The notes under the pieces are model-generated. The model ran no database searches, was not told where the DNA came from, and was given only the letters and a program-made list of their open reading frames with translations. DNA of 64,000 bases. It comes from JAJXWB01 sp046349085 (GTDB taxonomy: Bacteria; Pseudomonadota; Alphaproteobacteria; Rhizobiales; Beijerinckiaceae). The stretch lies in assembly GCA_046349085.1 (NCBI GenBank), contig JAXMDA010000002.1:310001-374000 (forward strand). Direction: 5' to 3'. The number at the start of each line of letters is the position of its first letter. The first letter of the stretch is position 1. Both the position numbers and the translations under genes were made by a program. Shown in pieces: positions 15,601-23,229 of this stretch.

Positions 15601-17090
15601 GTCTTTTCGCTCCTCATGAGCGCGCCGAGATCGCGCGCGATGATGACGGTGAAAGTCGTTCCGCTGACGCCGTCGCTCGTGACGGTTACGTCGCCGCCGA
15701 GGCGCCGCGCGAGCGCGCGGGTATGCGCCAGGCCAATGCCGTCGCCGGGCCTGTCCTGCACGCCGGCGCGCCGGAACAGTTCGAAGATCCGCTCCTGATC
15801 GCCCGCCGCGACGCCGCGGCCATTGTCCTCGATTTCGAAGATCGCGTAGCCGCCGCGCGTGACGCCGCGGACCTCGATCCTGCCAGGCCGGTTGTCGACC
15901 AGGTATTTTGCGGCATTGTCCAGAAGGTTCGAAAAGATCTGTTCCAGCGCCGCCCGGTCCGACACGATATGCGGCAGCTTGCCATTGATCGTCACCGACG
16001 CGTCCGCATCGTCGAAGCGCTGGCGGATGGAATCGATGCAGCCCTGAATCAGTTCGTCCGTGCGAAGGGCCGAAGGTTCGAGAACCTTTCGTCCGGCGCG
16101 CGAAAGCTTGAGGATTTCGTTGATCAGGTTGTCCATTCGCATCATCGATGAGCGAATGAACCCGAGCGCCTCCGGTATATCGACGTCGGCAGCCTCATAA
16201 ACCTGCGCGAGCGCGGCGTCGCTCCGGTCGGCGCCCATGTGGCGGGTCAGCAGACCGGTCGCCGTTTCCAGTTCGGAGACGAAACCCATGATGTTGACCA
16301 GCGGCGCCCGCAAGTCGTGACTCACGATATAGGCGTAGCGCTGCAATTCATCGTTCGCGCGCATCACGCCCTCGGTGCGCGCCTGGACGCGCTCTTCGAG
16401 GTTGGCGTTGACCTCGACCAGCGCCTCGCGCGCTTCGTTCAGCTCGCGCATGTGCCTCAGGAGGAAAAGCGTGGCGGCGGTGGTCAGCGTGAGGATCATG
16501 CCGACGCCGAGCGCAATCAGCGTCGTCAACGTGGAGGCCGCCTCGCGCATGTTGTCGGCTTGCCGGACGCGCACGTTTTCCGCGATCTGCTGAAACGCGC
16601 TCACCTTTGCGCGCACGGCGTCCATGGCGTCCTTGCCCTCGTCGGACGTCCGTTTCAGCACGTCCGGATCGAGCCTGCCTGCCTTCGCCGCCTCGAGACC
16701 GGCTCGAACGATCGCGAGTTTTCTGTCTCCGAGCCGAACCAGCTCCGCGGTTTCCGCAGCGGGGATTGGCGCTTGCGCGAAGGAGGCGATGTTTGTCTGG
16801 ATTGCGGCCGCGTCCTGCTCGATTTCCGCGATCGCATTCGCATAGGGCTCCAGATAGTCCTCGCGCTGCGTGAGCTGATAGCCGCGCAGCGCCGTCTCGG
16901 CGTCGACGAGGGCGGATTGATATTTGAGCAGCAGCGCGTCGAGGCGCGCGGCGCGCAACGCCTCCGCCGCGTAGTCCTGCGTGCGTCGCGAATAGAGGAC
17001 GGATGTCACGACGATGATGAGCAGGGCGAATGCGCCGAAGGCGAGGAACAGGAGATTGTAGCCGACGAGGCGACGCGATTTCAGCAGCAT
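15597..17090 (-). CDS. CHASE3-domain membrane histidine kinase
   Basis: This 497-residue sensor kinase has a membrane segment at about residues 12-32, an extracytoplasmic helical CHASE3 domain (about 36-180, with ALRGYQLTQREDYLEPY), a second membrane segment (187-211), a coiled coil (213-250), HisKA (VSHDLRAPLVNIMGF, His258), and HATPase_c with FSNLLDNAAKY and a GDGIGL box. It lies 6 bp downstream of the iron-permease-family gene and overlaps the response regulator gene, so all four genes form one operon. The exact EcfG promoter at 17597-17621 suggests it is made under general stress. Confidence 0.92.
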   Translation of the reverse strand: MLLKSRRLVGYNLLFLAFGAFALLIIVVTSVLYSRRTQDYAAEALRAARLDALLLKYQSALVDAETALRGYQLTQREDYLEPYANAIAEIEQDAAAIQTNIASFAQAPIPAAETAELVRLGDRKLAIVRAGLEAAKAGRLDPDVLKRTSDEGKDAMDAVRAKVSAFQQIAENVRVRQADNMREAASTLTTLIALGVGMILTLTTAATLFLLRHMRELNEAREALVEVNANLEERVQARTEGVMRANDELQRYAYIVSHDLRAPLVNIMGFVSELETATGLLTRHMGADRSDAALAQVYEAADVDIPEALGFIRSSMMRMDNLINEILKLSRAGRKVLEPSALRTDELIQGCIDSIRQRFDDADASVTINGKLPHIVSDRAALEQIFSNLLDNAAKYLVDNRPGRIEVRGVTRGGYAIFEIEDNGRGVAAGDQERIFELFRRAGVQDRPGDGIGLAHTRALARRLGGDVTVTSDGVSGTTFTVIIARDLGALMRSEKT

Positions 17091-17096
17091 GCGCGC

Positions 17097-17549
17097 TCAG
17101 CCGGCGTTGGCGACGTCTTGAGTGTGGTTGGTGCGTTCCTGAAGCTCGGCCTTCAGGCCTTCAACGACGACGTCGTCCATGTCTTCGATGCCGATGAGCT
17201 TGTCGCGGGCGTCCTTGGTTGCGCAGATCAGTTCGTCGAGCTTGACTTGTATCGCCATGGCGTCCCGGTTCTGAGCATTCTGGATCACGAAGACCATCAG
17301 AAAGGTAACGATGGTCGTTCCGGTGTTGATCACCAGTTGCCACGTATCCGAGAAGCGAAAGATAGGGCCCGATACGGCCCAGACAAGGATTGTGCCGACG
17401 GCGAGCGCAAACGTGGCCGGACGTCCCGTCAGCGTGGCGATCTGCGCCGCGAATTTCGAAAAGCCGTGATGCGTGCTTTCCTGCGCGAGACTTTCGGTGC
17501 GCGCGCTGACCTCGGGCGGCGGCTCGATCGTGCTGCAGTTTCTGTCCAT
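17097..17549 (-). CDS. low-affinity iron permease family membrane protein
   Basis: This 150-residue protein matches the low-affinity iron permease family of small bacterial membrane proteins: a soluble N-terminus, two membrane segments (about residues 45-63 and 70-90, the second containing INTGTTIVTFLMVFVIQN) and a C-terminal cytoplasmic helical tail starting DAMAIQVKLDELI. Iron transport is a name inherited from the fungal Fet4 similarity and has not been established for such short bacterial forms. It is the first gene of a four-gene signalling operon and follows an exact EcfG promoter whose -10 is 48 bases upstream. Confidence 0.75.
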   Translation of the reverse strand: MDRNCSTIEPPPEVSARTESLAQESTHHGFSKFAAQIATLTGRPATFALAVGTILVWAVSGPIFRFSDTWQLVINTGTTIVTFLMVFVIQNAQNRDAMAIQVKLDELICATKDARDKLIGIEDMDDVVVEGLKAELQERTNHTQDVANAG

Positions 17550-17585
17550 CCGTGCCGCCAGGTCTGATGGCGCGGCGCCCGCGCT

Positions 17586-19475
17586 TCACGCCTCCGAACG
17601 CCCGGCTTGCGTCTTGGTTCCATCATCCCGGCCGGAAATCCTCGCACGGCCGGGCAGCAGGCCAAGGATGCGCCTGACGCCCCGCAAGACGCCGGGCTTT
17701 TCCCCACGGACAAGATAGACGCCGGCCTCGAGGCGCTTCAGCGCGACGGAGCGTGTGTGAAAGGCCGCGAGGCTGGGACGATGCGCGACGCTGATGAGCG
17801 TCGTGTCGGGCAGAAGGTCGATCAACGCCTGCATGACCCGCGTCTGGCTCTCCTCGTCCAGCGCCGATGTCGCCTCGTCCATGACGATCAGGTCGGGGCG
17901 TGACAGCAGGGCGCGCGCGAAGGCGATGCGCTGGCGTTCTCCGCCCGAGAGCACGCGATGCCACTTCTCTTCGTCGTCGAGCCGCGGCGCGAGGTGGGAA
18001 AGACCGACCTGGTCGAGCGCCGCGCGCGCATCCTCGTCGCCCAGCGCATCCGGAGGATTGGGGTAGCTGATCGACGCGCGCAACGTGCCGAGCGGCAGAT
18101 AGGGGGTTTGCGGCATGAACATGACGCGCCAGCCGGCAGGCACCGCGATCTCGCCCTGACCCCAGGGCCAAAGGCCGGCGATCGCGCGGATGAGCGTGCT
18201 TTTCCCCGTTCCCGACTCGCCCGTGACGATCACGCGGTCGCCGCGCTGCACGATCGCGTCGGCCTGGTCCACGACGATGACGCCGTCGTCGCGTTGCAGG
18301 TTGAGGCCGATCATCGTCATCGCGTCGGCCTCGGTTTCGACGACACGGATGCGAGCGGTTTCCTCGCTGTTGAGGGAGCGGTCGAGATGATCGATGGCCC
18401 CGACGAGCGCGGCCAGGCGATTGACCGAAGCGCGCCACGTCGTGAGCTGGATAAAATTGTCCATGACCCAGTTGAACGCGACCTGCACCTGAACAAAGGC
18501 GGCCGCGACCTGCATGAGGTCGCCGAGCGACATCTGGCCTGCGATATATTTCGGCGCCCCGACGAGCAGCGGCACGACCGGCAGCAGCGCGGTGTTGACA
18601 TTGGTGAGCATCGTGATGCGGCCATGGTTCGCCGCGATGCCCCAGAATGTCGAGGCGACCCGGCCGATGGCGCTCTCGAGGCGGCGCTGCTCCTGCTCCT
18701 CGCCGGCGATGAGCGCAATGCTTTCCGCGCTCTCGCGCACGCGCGTCAATTCGAAGCGCAGCGCCGCCTCGGCCCCATTGTTGCTTTCGACGGCAGGAAT
18801 GAGGGGCCGGCCGACAAGCCAGATGGTCACGGACATGAAGGCCGCGTAGACGACGGCGACGAGCACGAATCCGAACGGCGCCGACAACGTCGCGCCGCCA
18901 ATCGGCGCCGAAACTGCGCCCCCGACGAAGGCGAGCACGCCGAGAAACGTGATAGCCGCAAGGACCGAGTTGAACAGGCCGACGGCCATGTCGACGATGG
19001 GCGCAAGCGCCTGCTTCAGATCCTCCGACAGCCGCGCCTCGGGATTGTCGAGCGCGCCCGAGCCGACCTCGAGCTTGTAATACGTGCGGTCGCCGAGCCA
19101 TCGTTTCACGAGGTTCGTCGCCAGCCATCTGCGCCATTCCGCCTGCAGGCCCAGGCGTTTGCGCGCAAGGAAATAGTTGATGACGCCGCCGATGGCCACG
19201 AGACCGGCGAACAGCGCGATCATCGGCGCGATCGCGGCGAGATCGCGATGCTCGATCGCGTCGAAGAACTTCTTGTTCCAGCGATTGACGGCGTAGAGCA
19301 CGCCGACGTTCATCGCCACGAGCGCGACGACGGCGCCGGTCAGACGCCATGCGACGACGCGCGACTCGCCGGTCCAGAAGGGAAGGGCGATGGCTCGAAA
19401 CACCGGCTTGCGCCAGCTCTCGTCCTTGTCGCCTGAGCCCTCGGGCCCGATCGCTTCGTCCATCGCTGCGCGCAA
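17586..19475 (-). CDS. ABC transporter, fused permease-ATPase (YddA/SbmA-related)
   Basis: This 629-residue half-transporter has an N-terminal transmembrane domain of the ABC-D/SbmA-BacA-related type (about residues 25-340, including RWNKKFFDAIEHRD and the region DNPEARLSEDL characteristic of the group) and a C-terminal ATPase with Walker A GESGTGKST, signature LSGGERQRIAFARA, Walker B LIVMDEATSALD and the switch histidine in SVAHRPSL. It should act as a homodimer; substrates in this family include fatty acids, peptides and cobalamin. It is 39 bp downstream of a DUF1328 gene with an exact EcfG promoter, so it is probably stress-induced. Confidence 0.88.
   Translation of the reverse strand: MRAAMDEAIGPEGSGDKDESWRKPVFRAIALPFWTGESRVVAWRLTGAVVALVAMNVGVLYAVNRWNKKFFDAIEHRDLAAIAPMIALFAGLVAIGGVINYFLARKRLGLQAEWRRWLATNLVKRWLGDRTYYKLEVGSGALDNPEARLSEDLKQALAPIVDMAVGLFNSVLAAITFLGVLAFVGGAVSAPIGGATLSAPFGFVLVAVVYAAFMSVTIWLVGRPLIPAVESNNGAEAALRFELTRVRESAESIALIAGEEQEQRRLESAIGRVASTFWGIAANHGRITMLTNVNTALLPVVPLLVGAPKYIAGQMSLGDLMQVAAAFVQVQVAFNWVMDNFIQLTTWRASVNRLAALVGAIDHLDRSLNSEETARIRVVETEADAMTMIGLNLQRDDGVIVVDQADAIVQRGDRVIVTGESGTGKSTLIRAIAGLWPWGQGEIAVPAGWRVMFMPQTPYLPLGTLRASISYPNPPDALGDEDARAALDQVGLSHLAPRLDDEEKWHRVLSGGERQRIAFARALLSRPDLIVMDEATSALDEESQTRVMQALIDLLPDTTLISVAHRPSLAAFHTRSVALKRLEAGVYLVRGEKPGVLRGVRRILGLLPGRARISGRDDGTKTQAGRSEA
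17597..17621 (-). promoter_or_regulatory. EcfG promoter (GGAAC-N16-CGTT) inside the end of the ABC gene
   Basis: On the minus strand GGAAC (17621-17617) is followed by exactly 16 bases and CGTT (17600-17597). It lies within the last dozen codons of the ABC transporter gene and 48 bases upstream of the iron-permease-family gene, so it would give that four-gene operon its own stress promoter. Confidence 0.82.
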
Positions 19476-19514
19476 TTTCCACGCCCCGTCCTTGAGTGAA
19501 GCCGCCGGCCTTTC

Positions 19515-19682
19515 TCAGCCGGGTTGCAGCAATTGAGCGAGCATCGAGAGCGTGAAGAGCGCGAGAAAAACCCCGAAGAGGACGCGGGCGACGCCAGCAA
19601 ATGTCTGGGCCACGCCGCCGAACCCAAGCACCCCTGCGACCAGTGCGACGACAAGAAAGACAAGCGCCCAATACAGCAGCAC
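19515..19682 (-). CDS. DUF1328 small membrane protein (first copy)
   Basis: This 55-residue peptide consists of two hydrophobic helices with the DUF1328 signature LLYWALVFLVVALVAGVLGF followed by GGVAQTFAGVARVLF. The family is typically about 55 residues. A GTG at 19682 with GGTGGAG just upstream gives that length; the longer frame to 19721 would run into the promoter. It is the promoter-proximal gene before the ABC transporter. DUF1328 proteins are often stress-induced, but their function is unknown. A second copy lies at 20603-20776. Confidence 0.85.
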   Translation of the reverse strand: MLLYWALVFLVVALVAGVLGFGGVAQTFAGVARVLFGVFLALFTLSMLAQLLQPG

Positions 19683-19711
19683 TTCGGAACTCCACCGGAT
19701 TTTTGTGTTGC

Positions 19712-19736
19712 AACGCGGCAAGCGCCGCCGGGTTCC
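19712..19736 (-). promoter_or_regulatory. EcfG promoter for DUF1328-ABC transporter (GGAAC-N16-CGTT)
   Basis: On the minus strand GGAAC (19736-19732) and CGTT (19715-19712) are separated by 16 bases, an exact consensus. The -10 is 30 bases upstream of the GTG at 19682, which supports that short start. Confidence 0.85.
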
Positions 19737-19771
19737 GACGGGATGGCGGCTCGAAAATTTGAGGGGCGTCT

Positions 19772-19796
19772 GGAACCGGAACTTGCGGCTCGTGTT
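19772..19796 (+). promoter_or_regulatory. EcfG-like promoter (GGAAC-N16-TGTT) for the 25-residue peptide
   Basis: GGAAC at 19772-19776 is followed after 16 bases by TGTT at 19793-19796, one mismatch from consensus. It points toward the small gene at 19912, leaving a leader of about 110 bases. It is divergent from the site at 19712-19736. Confidence 0.5.
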
Positions 19797-19911
19797 GTCA
19801 GACCGAACGGGCCGGATGCTCGCCTGACCTGCTGCCCCGCGAAGGGCGGGGAGAAGGTCCGTTCACCAGTTTTCCCGGCCGCGCCGGCGCAACGAACGAA
19901 AGGAACGAACA

Positions 19912-19989
19912 ATGGGACGTGGCTTGCTTTTGTGGCTTCTCGGCGTGCCGATTCCGATCATACTGTTGATCTTTCTTCTGTACCGCTGA
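19912..19989 (+). CDS. 25-residue hydrophobic membrane peptide
   Basis: The frame encodes MGRGLLLWLLGVPIPIILLI followed by FLLYR and a stop. It is a single hydrophobic helix with a Pro-x-Pro kink and a positive residue at each end. An AAAGGA ribosome site lies about 8 bases upstream, and a strong stem-loop follows the stop at once, so it is a complete transcription unit. I recall very similar tiny annotated peptides with the VPIPII core in other Rhizobiales, but could not check. The probable EcfG promoter upstream suggests a stress-induced membrane peptide of unknown function. Confidence 0.65.
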   Translation: MGRGLLLWLLGVPIPIILLIFLLYR

Positions 19990-19995
19990 GCGAGA

Positions 19996-20020
19996 GGGCG
20001 CCGCGCGACGGCGCCCTTCT
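19996..20020. terminator. intrinsic terminator between convergent genes
   Basis: A perfect 8-bp stem (GGGCGCCG and CGGCGCCC) with a CGCGA loop is followed by TTCT on the plus strand. It sits 6 bases after the peptide stop and touches the stop of the convergent receiver gene. Confidence 0.7.
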
Positions 20021-20420
20021 ACGTTTCCGCCGTTCGAGCCCGCCGGTCGAGGCGGGCTTTTTCGTGCGGGGACGCGCACGCCGAACCCGACATGGCGCAA
20101 TCGATGACGATCTCGGCGGGCGTCGGCTTTCGAATGAAGACATGCGGGGCGTCCGCGAGTTCTTCGCAATGGAGTTCGCCGCCGGAAAGGACGACAGTGC
20201 GAATGCCGAGTTCGGCGAGACGCCGCGCGATCCGCGGACCGGATCGGCCGTCCTCGAGATGCAGATCGACGACGGCGGCGTCGAAACGCTCCTTCTCGAT
20301 GGCGTCGAATGCATCCAGAGCATTGCGGGCGACAACGATGCCGCTGATGGCGCGCCGCGCCGCCTCCTCGCTCAATTCGAGCGCGACGAGCGCGTCGTCC
20401 TCGCAGATCAGCAGCGGCAT
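20019..20420 (-). CDS. stand-alone receiver protein, SdrG-like by context
   Basis: This 133-residue protein is a receiver alone: MPLLICEDDALVALELSEEA carries the acidic pair, VVDLHLEDGRSG the phospho-acceptor, and FIRKPTP the lysine. The conserved Thr/Ser is serine in VVLSGGE. In alphaproteobacteria, single receivers such as SdrG/MrrA mediate phosphate flow in the general stress response; whether this one has the full FAT GUY signature of that group is doubtful, because the motif reads RTVVLSGG. The ATG at 20420 is preferred over upstream starts because an exact EcfG promoter lies 58 bases beyond it. Confidence 0.8.
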   Translation of the reverse strand: MPLLICEDDALVALELSEEAARRAISGIVVARNALDAFDAIEKERFDAAVVDLHLEDGRSGPRIARRLAELGIRTVVLSGGELHCEELADAPHVFIRKPTPAEIVIDCAMSGSACASPHEKARLDRRARTAET

Positions 20421-20478
20421 TGCCAAGGTCTTTCGCCCCGTGGCGACGCGGGGAGCGTCGCCGTAGTCCCGCTGCGTT

Positions 20479-20503
20479 AACGTTCCCGGGTCCGATCGGT
20501 TCC
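20479..20503 (-). promoter_or_regulatory. EcfG promoter for the lone receiver (GGAAC-N16-CGTT)
   Basis: On the minus strand GGAAC (20503-20499) and CGTT (20482-20479) are separated by exactly 16 bases. It is back-to-back with the plus-strand site at 20528-20552, giving a compact divergent stress promoter. Confidence 0.87.
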
Positions 20504-20527
20504 GCGGGGCCAATCGCTTCGACAACC

Positions 20528-20552
20528 GGAACCCTTCAATCGATAGGCCGTT
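20528..20552 (+). promoter_or_regulatory. EcfG promoter for second DUF1328 gene (GGAAC-N16-CGTT)
   Basis: GGAAC at 20528-20532 is followed after exactly 16 bases by CGTT at 20549-20552, 50 bases upstream of the DUF1328 ATG. Confidence 0.87.
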
Positions 20553-20602
20553 ATGGCCGCAGGATTGATGCCTGGCTCACGCACAGGGAAAGGAAAAGCG
20601 CC

Positions 20603-20776
20603 ATGGGTAATCTGCTGCACTACGCCGTCATATTTCTCATCGTCGCGCTCGTCGCCGCCTTCTTCGGCTTCGGCGGCGTCGCCGGAACCGCCATGAGCGG
20701 CGCGCAGATGCTGTTCTGGGCGGCGATCGTCCTGTTCGTGATTTCGGCGGTCGTCGGCCTCATCCGCAGGGCGTGA
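20603..20776 (+). CDS. DUF1328 small membrane protein (second copy)
   Basis: This 57-residue peptide has two hydrophobic helices with LLHYAVIFLIVALVAAFFGF and GGVAGTAMSGAQMLFW, the DUF1328 pattern. The frame is open upstream, but the ATG at 20603 has AAAGGAAA about 7 bases before it and gives the family length. It lies under an exact EcfG promoter and is followed by a terminator. It is a divergent paralogue of the protein encoded at 19515-19682; having two copies in one stress island suggests dosage or heteromer formation. The function is unknown. Confidence 0.85.
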   Translation: MGNLLHYAVIFLIVALVAAFFGFGGVAGTAMSGAQMLFWAAIVLFVISAVVGLIRRA

Positions 20777-20798
20777 CGTTCGACCATGTACAAAACGG

Positions 20799-20822
20799 AA
20801 GCGCGGCTCAGGCCGCGCTTTT
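20799..20822. terminator. bidirectional terminator between DUF1328 gene and metC
   Basis: A perfect 9-bp stem (AAGCGCGGC and GCCGCGCTT) with a TCAG tetraloop is followed by T residues on the plus strand; the minus strand ends in a TTTTG stretch a few bases past the stem. It serves two convergent genes. Confidence 0.75.
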
Positions 20823-20827
20823 CGCGT

Positions 20828-22018
20828 TCAGGCGTCCGCCGTGCGCAATCGCGCGAACCCTCGATCGAGGTCGTCCTGCAGGTCCTCGATATTTTCGAGC
20901 CCGACCGAAAAACGCAACGCCGGGCCGCCCGGATTCCATTCCGTCACGCTGCGATACGAGGAACAGTCGAACGGAATGACCAGGCTTTCGAAACCGCCCC
21001 AGGAATAGCCGAGGCCGAACAACTCGAGTCCGTCGAGCATGGCGGCGACCGCCTTGCGCGACGCGGGCTTGAGGATCGCCGAAAACAGGCCGGACGATCC
21101 CAGAAAGTCGCGCTTCCAGATCGCATGGCCGGGATCGTCGGGCAGGGCGGGGTGCAGCACGCGCGCGACTTCCGGCCGCGCCGCAAGCCATGTGGCGAGC
21201 GCGAGCCCCTGCCGCTCCGCCTCGCGCAGCCGCAGCTCCATCGAGCGCAGGCCGCGCAAGGCCAGAAAGACATCTTCCGGCCCGGCGCAGTTCGCCATCG
21301 TGTCGTAGGTCTCGCGCAGGCGCGGCCACCATTCGGCATTGGCCGAGACGAGGCCGAGCAGAAGATCGGAATGGCCCGACAGATATTTCGTTCCCGCCTC
21401 GATTGCGAGATCGACGCCGCGTTCGTGCGGCGGGAAGAAGAGGGGCGTCGCCCACGTATTGTCCATGATGACGCAGGCGCCGCGCTCCTTCGCCACCGCG
21501 GCGATGGCGGGAATGTCCTGCATCTCGAAACTCTGCGAGCCCGGCGCCTCGACCACGACCGCCAGCGTATTGTCGCGCATCAGCGCCGCAATGCCGGCGC
21601 CGATCAGCGGATCGTAATAGGTCGTCTCGACGCCGAGCTTCGCCAGCATGGAATCGCAGAAGACCCGCGTCGGGCGATAGGCGCTGTCGGTCACCAGCAC
21701 ATGGCCGCCGGCGCGCGCCACCGTGAACATCGCAAGCGCGATGGCCGAAAGGCCTGAAGGCGCCAGAGCCGTGCCGGCCGCGCCGGAAAGCTCCGACCAG
21801 GCTTCCTCCAGCGAATCCGTCGTCGGCGTGCCCTTCGTGCCGTAGACGTATTTTTGCCGTCTGGCGTAGAGCTCCTCCACGTTCGGATAGAGCACGGTCG
21901 AGCCGCGATAGATCGGCGTGTTGATGAAGCCATGGTTTTCGAAGGGCGCCCGTCCGGCGTGCACAAGTCTTGTGCGGCTGCCCATCTTGGCGCGTCCGTC
22001 CCTGGTCGATTTGGTCAT
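20828..22018 (-). CDS. metC: cystathionine beta-lyase (PLP enzyme, Cys/Met metabolism family)
   Basis: This 396-residue enzyme belongs to the Cys/Met-metabolism PLP family. Visible features are the substrate/cofactor region YGTKGTPTT, SGLSAIALAM, the Asp in VIMDNTWATP, and the cofactor lysine in AGTKYLSGHSD. It would split cystathionine to homocysteine, pyruvate and ammonia. The ATG at 22018 has GGGAGC upstream; longer starts reach into the promoter region shared with aapJ. It is divergent from aapJ with a 154-bp gap. A related lyase activity cannot be excluded from sequence alone. Confidence 0.87.
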   Translation of the reverse strand: MTKSTRDGRAKMGSRTRLVHAGRAPFENHGFINTPIYRGSTVLYPNVEELYARRQKYVYGTKGTPTTDSLEEAWSELSGAAGTALAPSGLSAIALAMFTVARAGGHVLVTDSAYRPTRVFCDSMLAKLGVETTYYDPLIGAGIAALMRDNTLAVVVEAPGSQSFEMQDIPAIAAVAKERGACVIMDNTWATPLFFPPHERGVDLAIEAGTKYLSGHSDLLLGLVSANAEWWPRLRETYDTMANCAGPEDVFLALRGLRSMELRLREAERQGLALATWLAARPEVARVLHPALPDDPGHAIWKRDFLGSSGLFSAILKPASRKAVAAMLDGLELFGLGYSWGGFESLVIPFDCSSYRSVTEWNPGGPALRFSVGLENIEDLQDDLDRGFARLRTADA

Positions 22019-22172
22019 GCAAAAGCTCCCGGCGCCGTCGTTCCTAGCGCCTGAGCGCGCGGGCGTCGAGCGGCCGACTGGCCGCTTGACCGCGCCCGCC
22101 GAAACGCTTGTTATGCCGCTTCGGGCAGGCGACCCCGTCCGCCCAAGGAATTCTCGAACCGACGGACGCTCC

Positions 22173-23210
22173 ATGACCCGCACCCGCCGCCCGCTTCTCG
22201 CGCTCGCCTCGCTTGCCCTCTCGGCCTCTGTGGCTCTTCCGGCGTCGGTCGCCTGGGCCGGACCGACGCTCGATGCGGTCAAGAAACGCGGCGAACTGGT
22301 CTGCGGCTCCAATCCGGGCATCGCCGGCTTCGGCCTGCCCGACGACAAGGGTCAGTGGAAGGGCTTCGACATCGAATTCTGCCGCGCCGTCGCCGCGACC
22401 ATTTTCAACGACGCCAACAAGGTGCGCTTCACGCCGCTCAGCGCCAAGGACCGCTTCACCGCGCTGCAGTCGGGCGAGATCGACGTGCTGTCGCGCAACA
22501 CCACCTGGACGCAATCGCGCGAAGTCGGCCAGGGCTTCCTGTTCGGCGCCGTCACCTATTACGACGGCCAGGGCTTCATGGTGCGCAAGAAGCTCAACGT
22601 GAATTCGGCGCTGGAGCTCTCCGGCGCCTCGGTCTGCGTGCAGCAGGGCACGACGACCGAGCTGAACCTCGCCGACTTCTTCCGCACCCACAACATGAAA
22701 TACGAATCGGTCGTGTTCGCCACCGCCGACGAGGCGCTGAAGGCCTACGACACCGGCCGCTGCGACAGCTTCACCACCGACATGTCGCAGCTCTACGGCG
22801 AGCGCACCAAGCTCGGCAATCCCGAAGACCACGTCATCCTGCCCGAGGTCATCTCCAAGGAGCCGCTGGGGCCGGTCGTCCGCCAGGGCGACGACCAATG
22901 GTTCAACCTCGTGAAGTGGACGCATTACGCCATGGTCACGGCCGAAGAACTCGGCGTGACGCAGGCCAATGTCGACGAAAAGCTGAAGGCGCCCAATCCC
23001 GAGATCAAGCGCCTGCTCGGAACCGAGGGCAATTTCGGCGCCGGCCTCGGCCTGACGCAGGACTGGGCCTATCGCGTCATCAAGCTCGTCGGCAATTACG
23101 GCGAAGTGTTCGAGCGCAACGTCGGCCAGGGGTCCAAGCTCAAGATCCAGCGCGGCCTGAATGCGCTCTGGAACAACAAGGGCTTGCAGTACGCGCCCCC
23201 GATCCGCTGA
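22173..23210 (+). CDS. aapJ: general L-amino acid ABC transporter, substrate-binding protein
   Basis: This 345-residue periplasmic protein has a Sec signal (MTRTRR, hydrophobic core, cleavage after AWA near residue 29) followed by LDAVKKRGELVCGSNPGIAG and FDIEFCRAVAATIF, typical of the AapJ/BztA subgroup of type II binding proteins. It delivers a broad range of L-amino acids to AapQM. The ATG at 22173 marks the signal peptide; the frame is open upstream. It is followed 19 bp later by aapQ. Confidence 0.92.
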   Translation: MTRTRRPLLALASLALSASVALPASVAWAGPTLDAVKKRGELVCGSNPGIAGFGLPDDKGQWKGFDIEFCRAVAATIFNDANKVRFTPLSAKDRFTALQSGEIDVLSRNTTWTQSREVGQGFLFGAVTYYDGQGFMVRKKLNVNSALELSGASVCVQQGTTTELNLADFFRTHNMKYESVVFATADEALKAYDTGRCDSFTTDMSQLYGERTKLGNPEDHVILPEVISKEPLGPVVRQGDDQWFNLVKWTHYAMVTAEELGVTQANVDEKLKAPNPEIKRLLGTEGNFGAGLGLTQDWAYRVIKLVGNYGEVFERNVGQGSKLKIQRGLNALWNNKGLQYAPPIR

Positions 23211-23229
23211 TTTCGGCGGCGGCGCGCCG

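Noticed and set aside
17097..17549. A proven iron transporter
   Set aside because: Only family-level similarity to Fet4-type names is visible; the short two-helix form and signalling-operon context do not support a firm transport claim.
17623..19713. A 696-codon frame overlapping the ABC transporter gene
   Set aside because: It is Arg/Ala-rich and out of frame with the ABC protein, whose Walker and signature motifs are intact.
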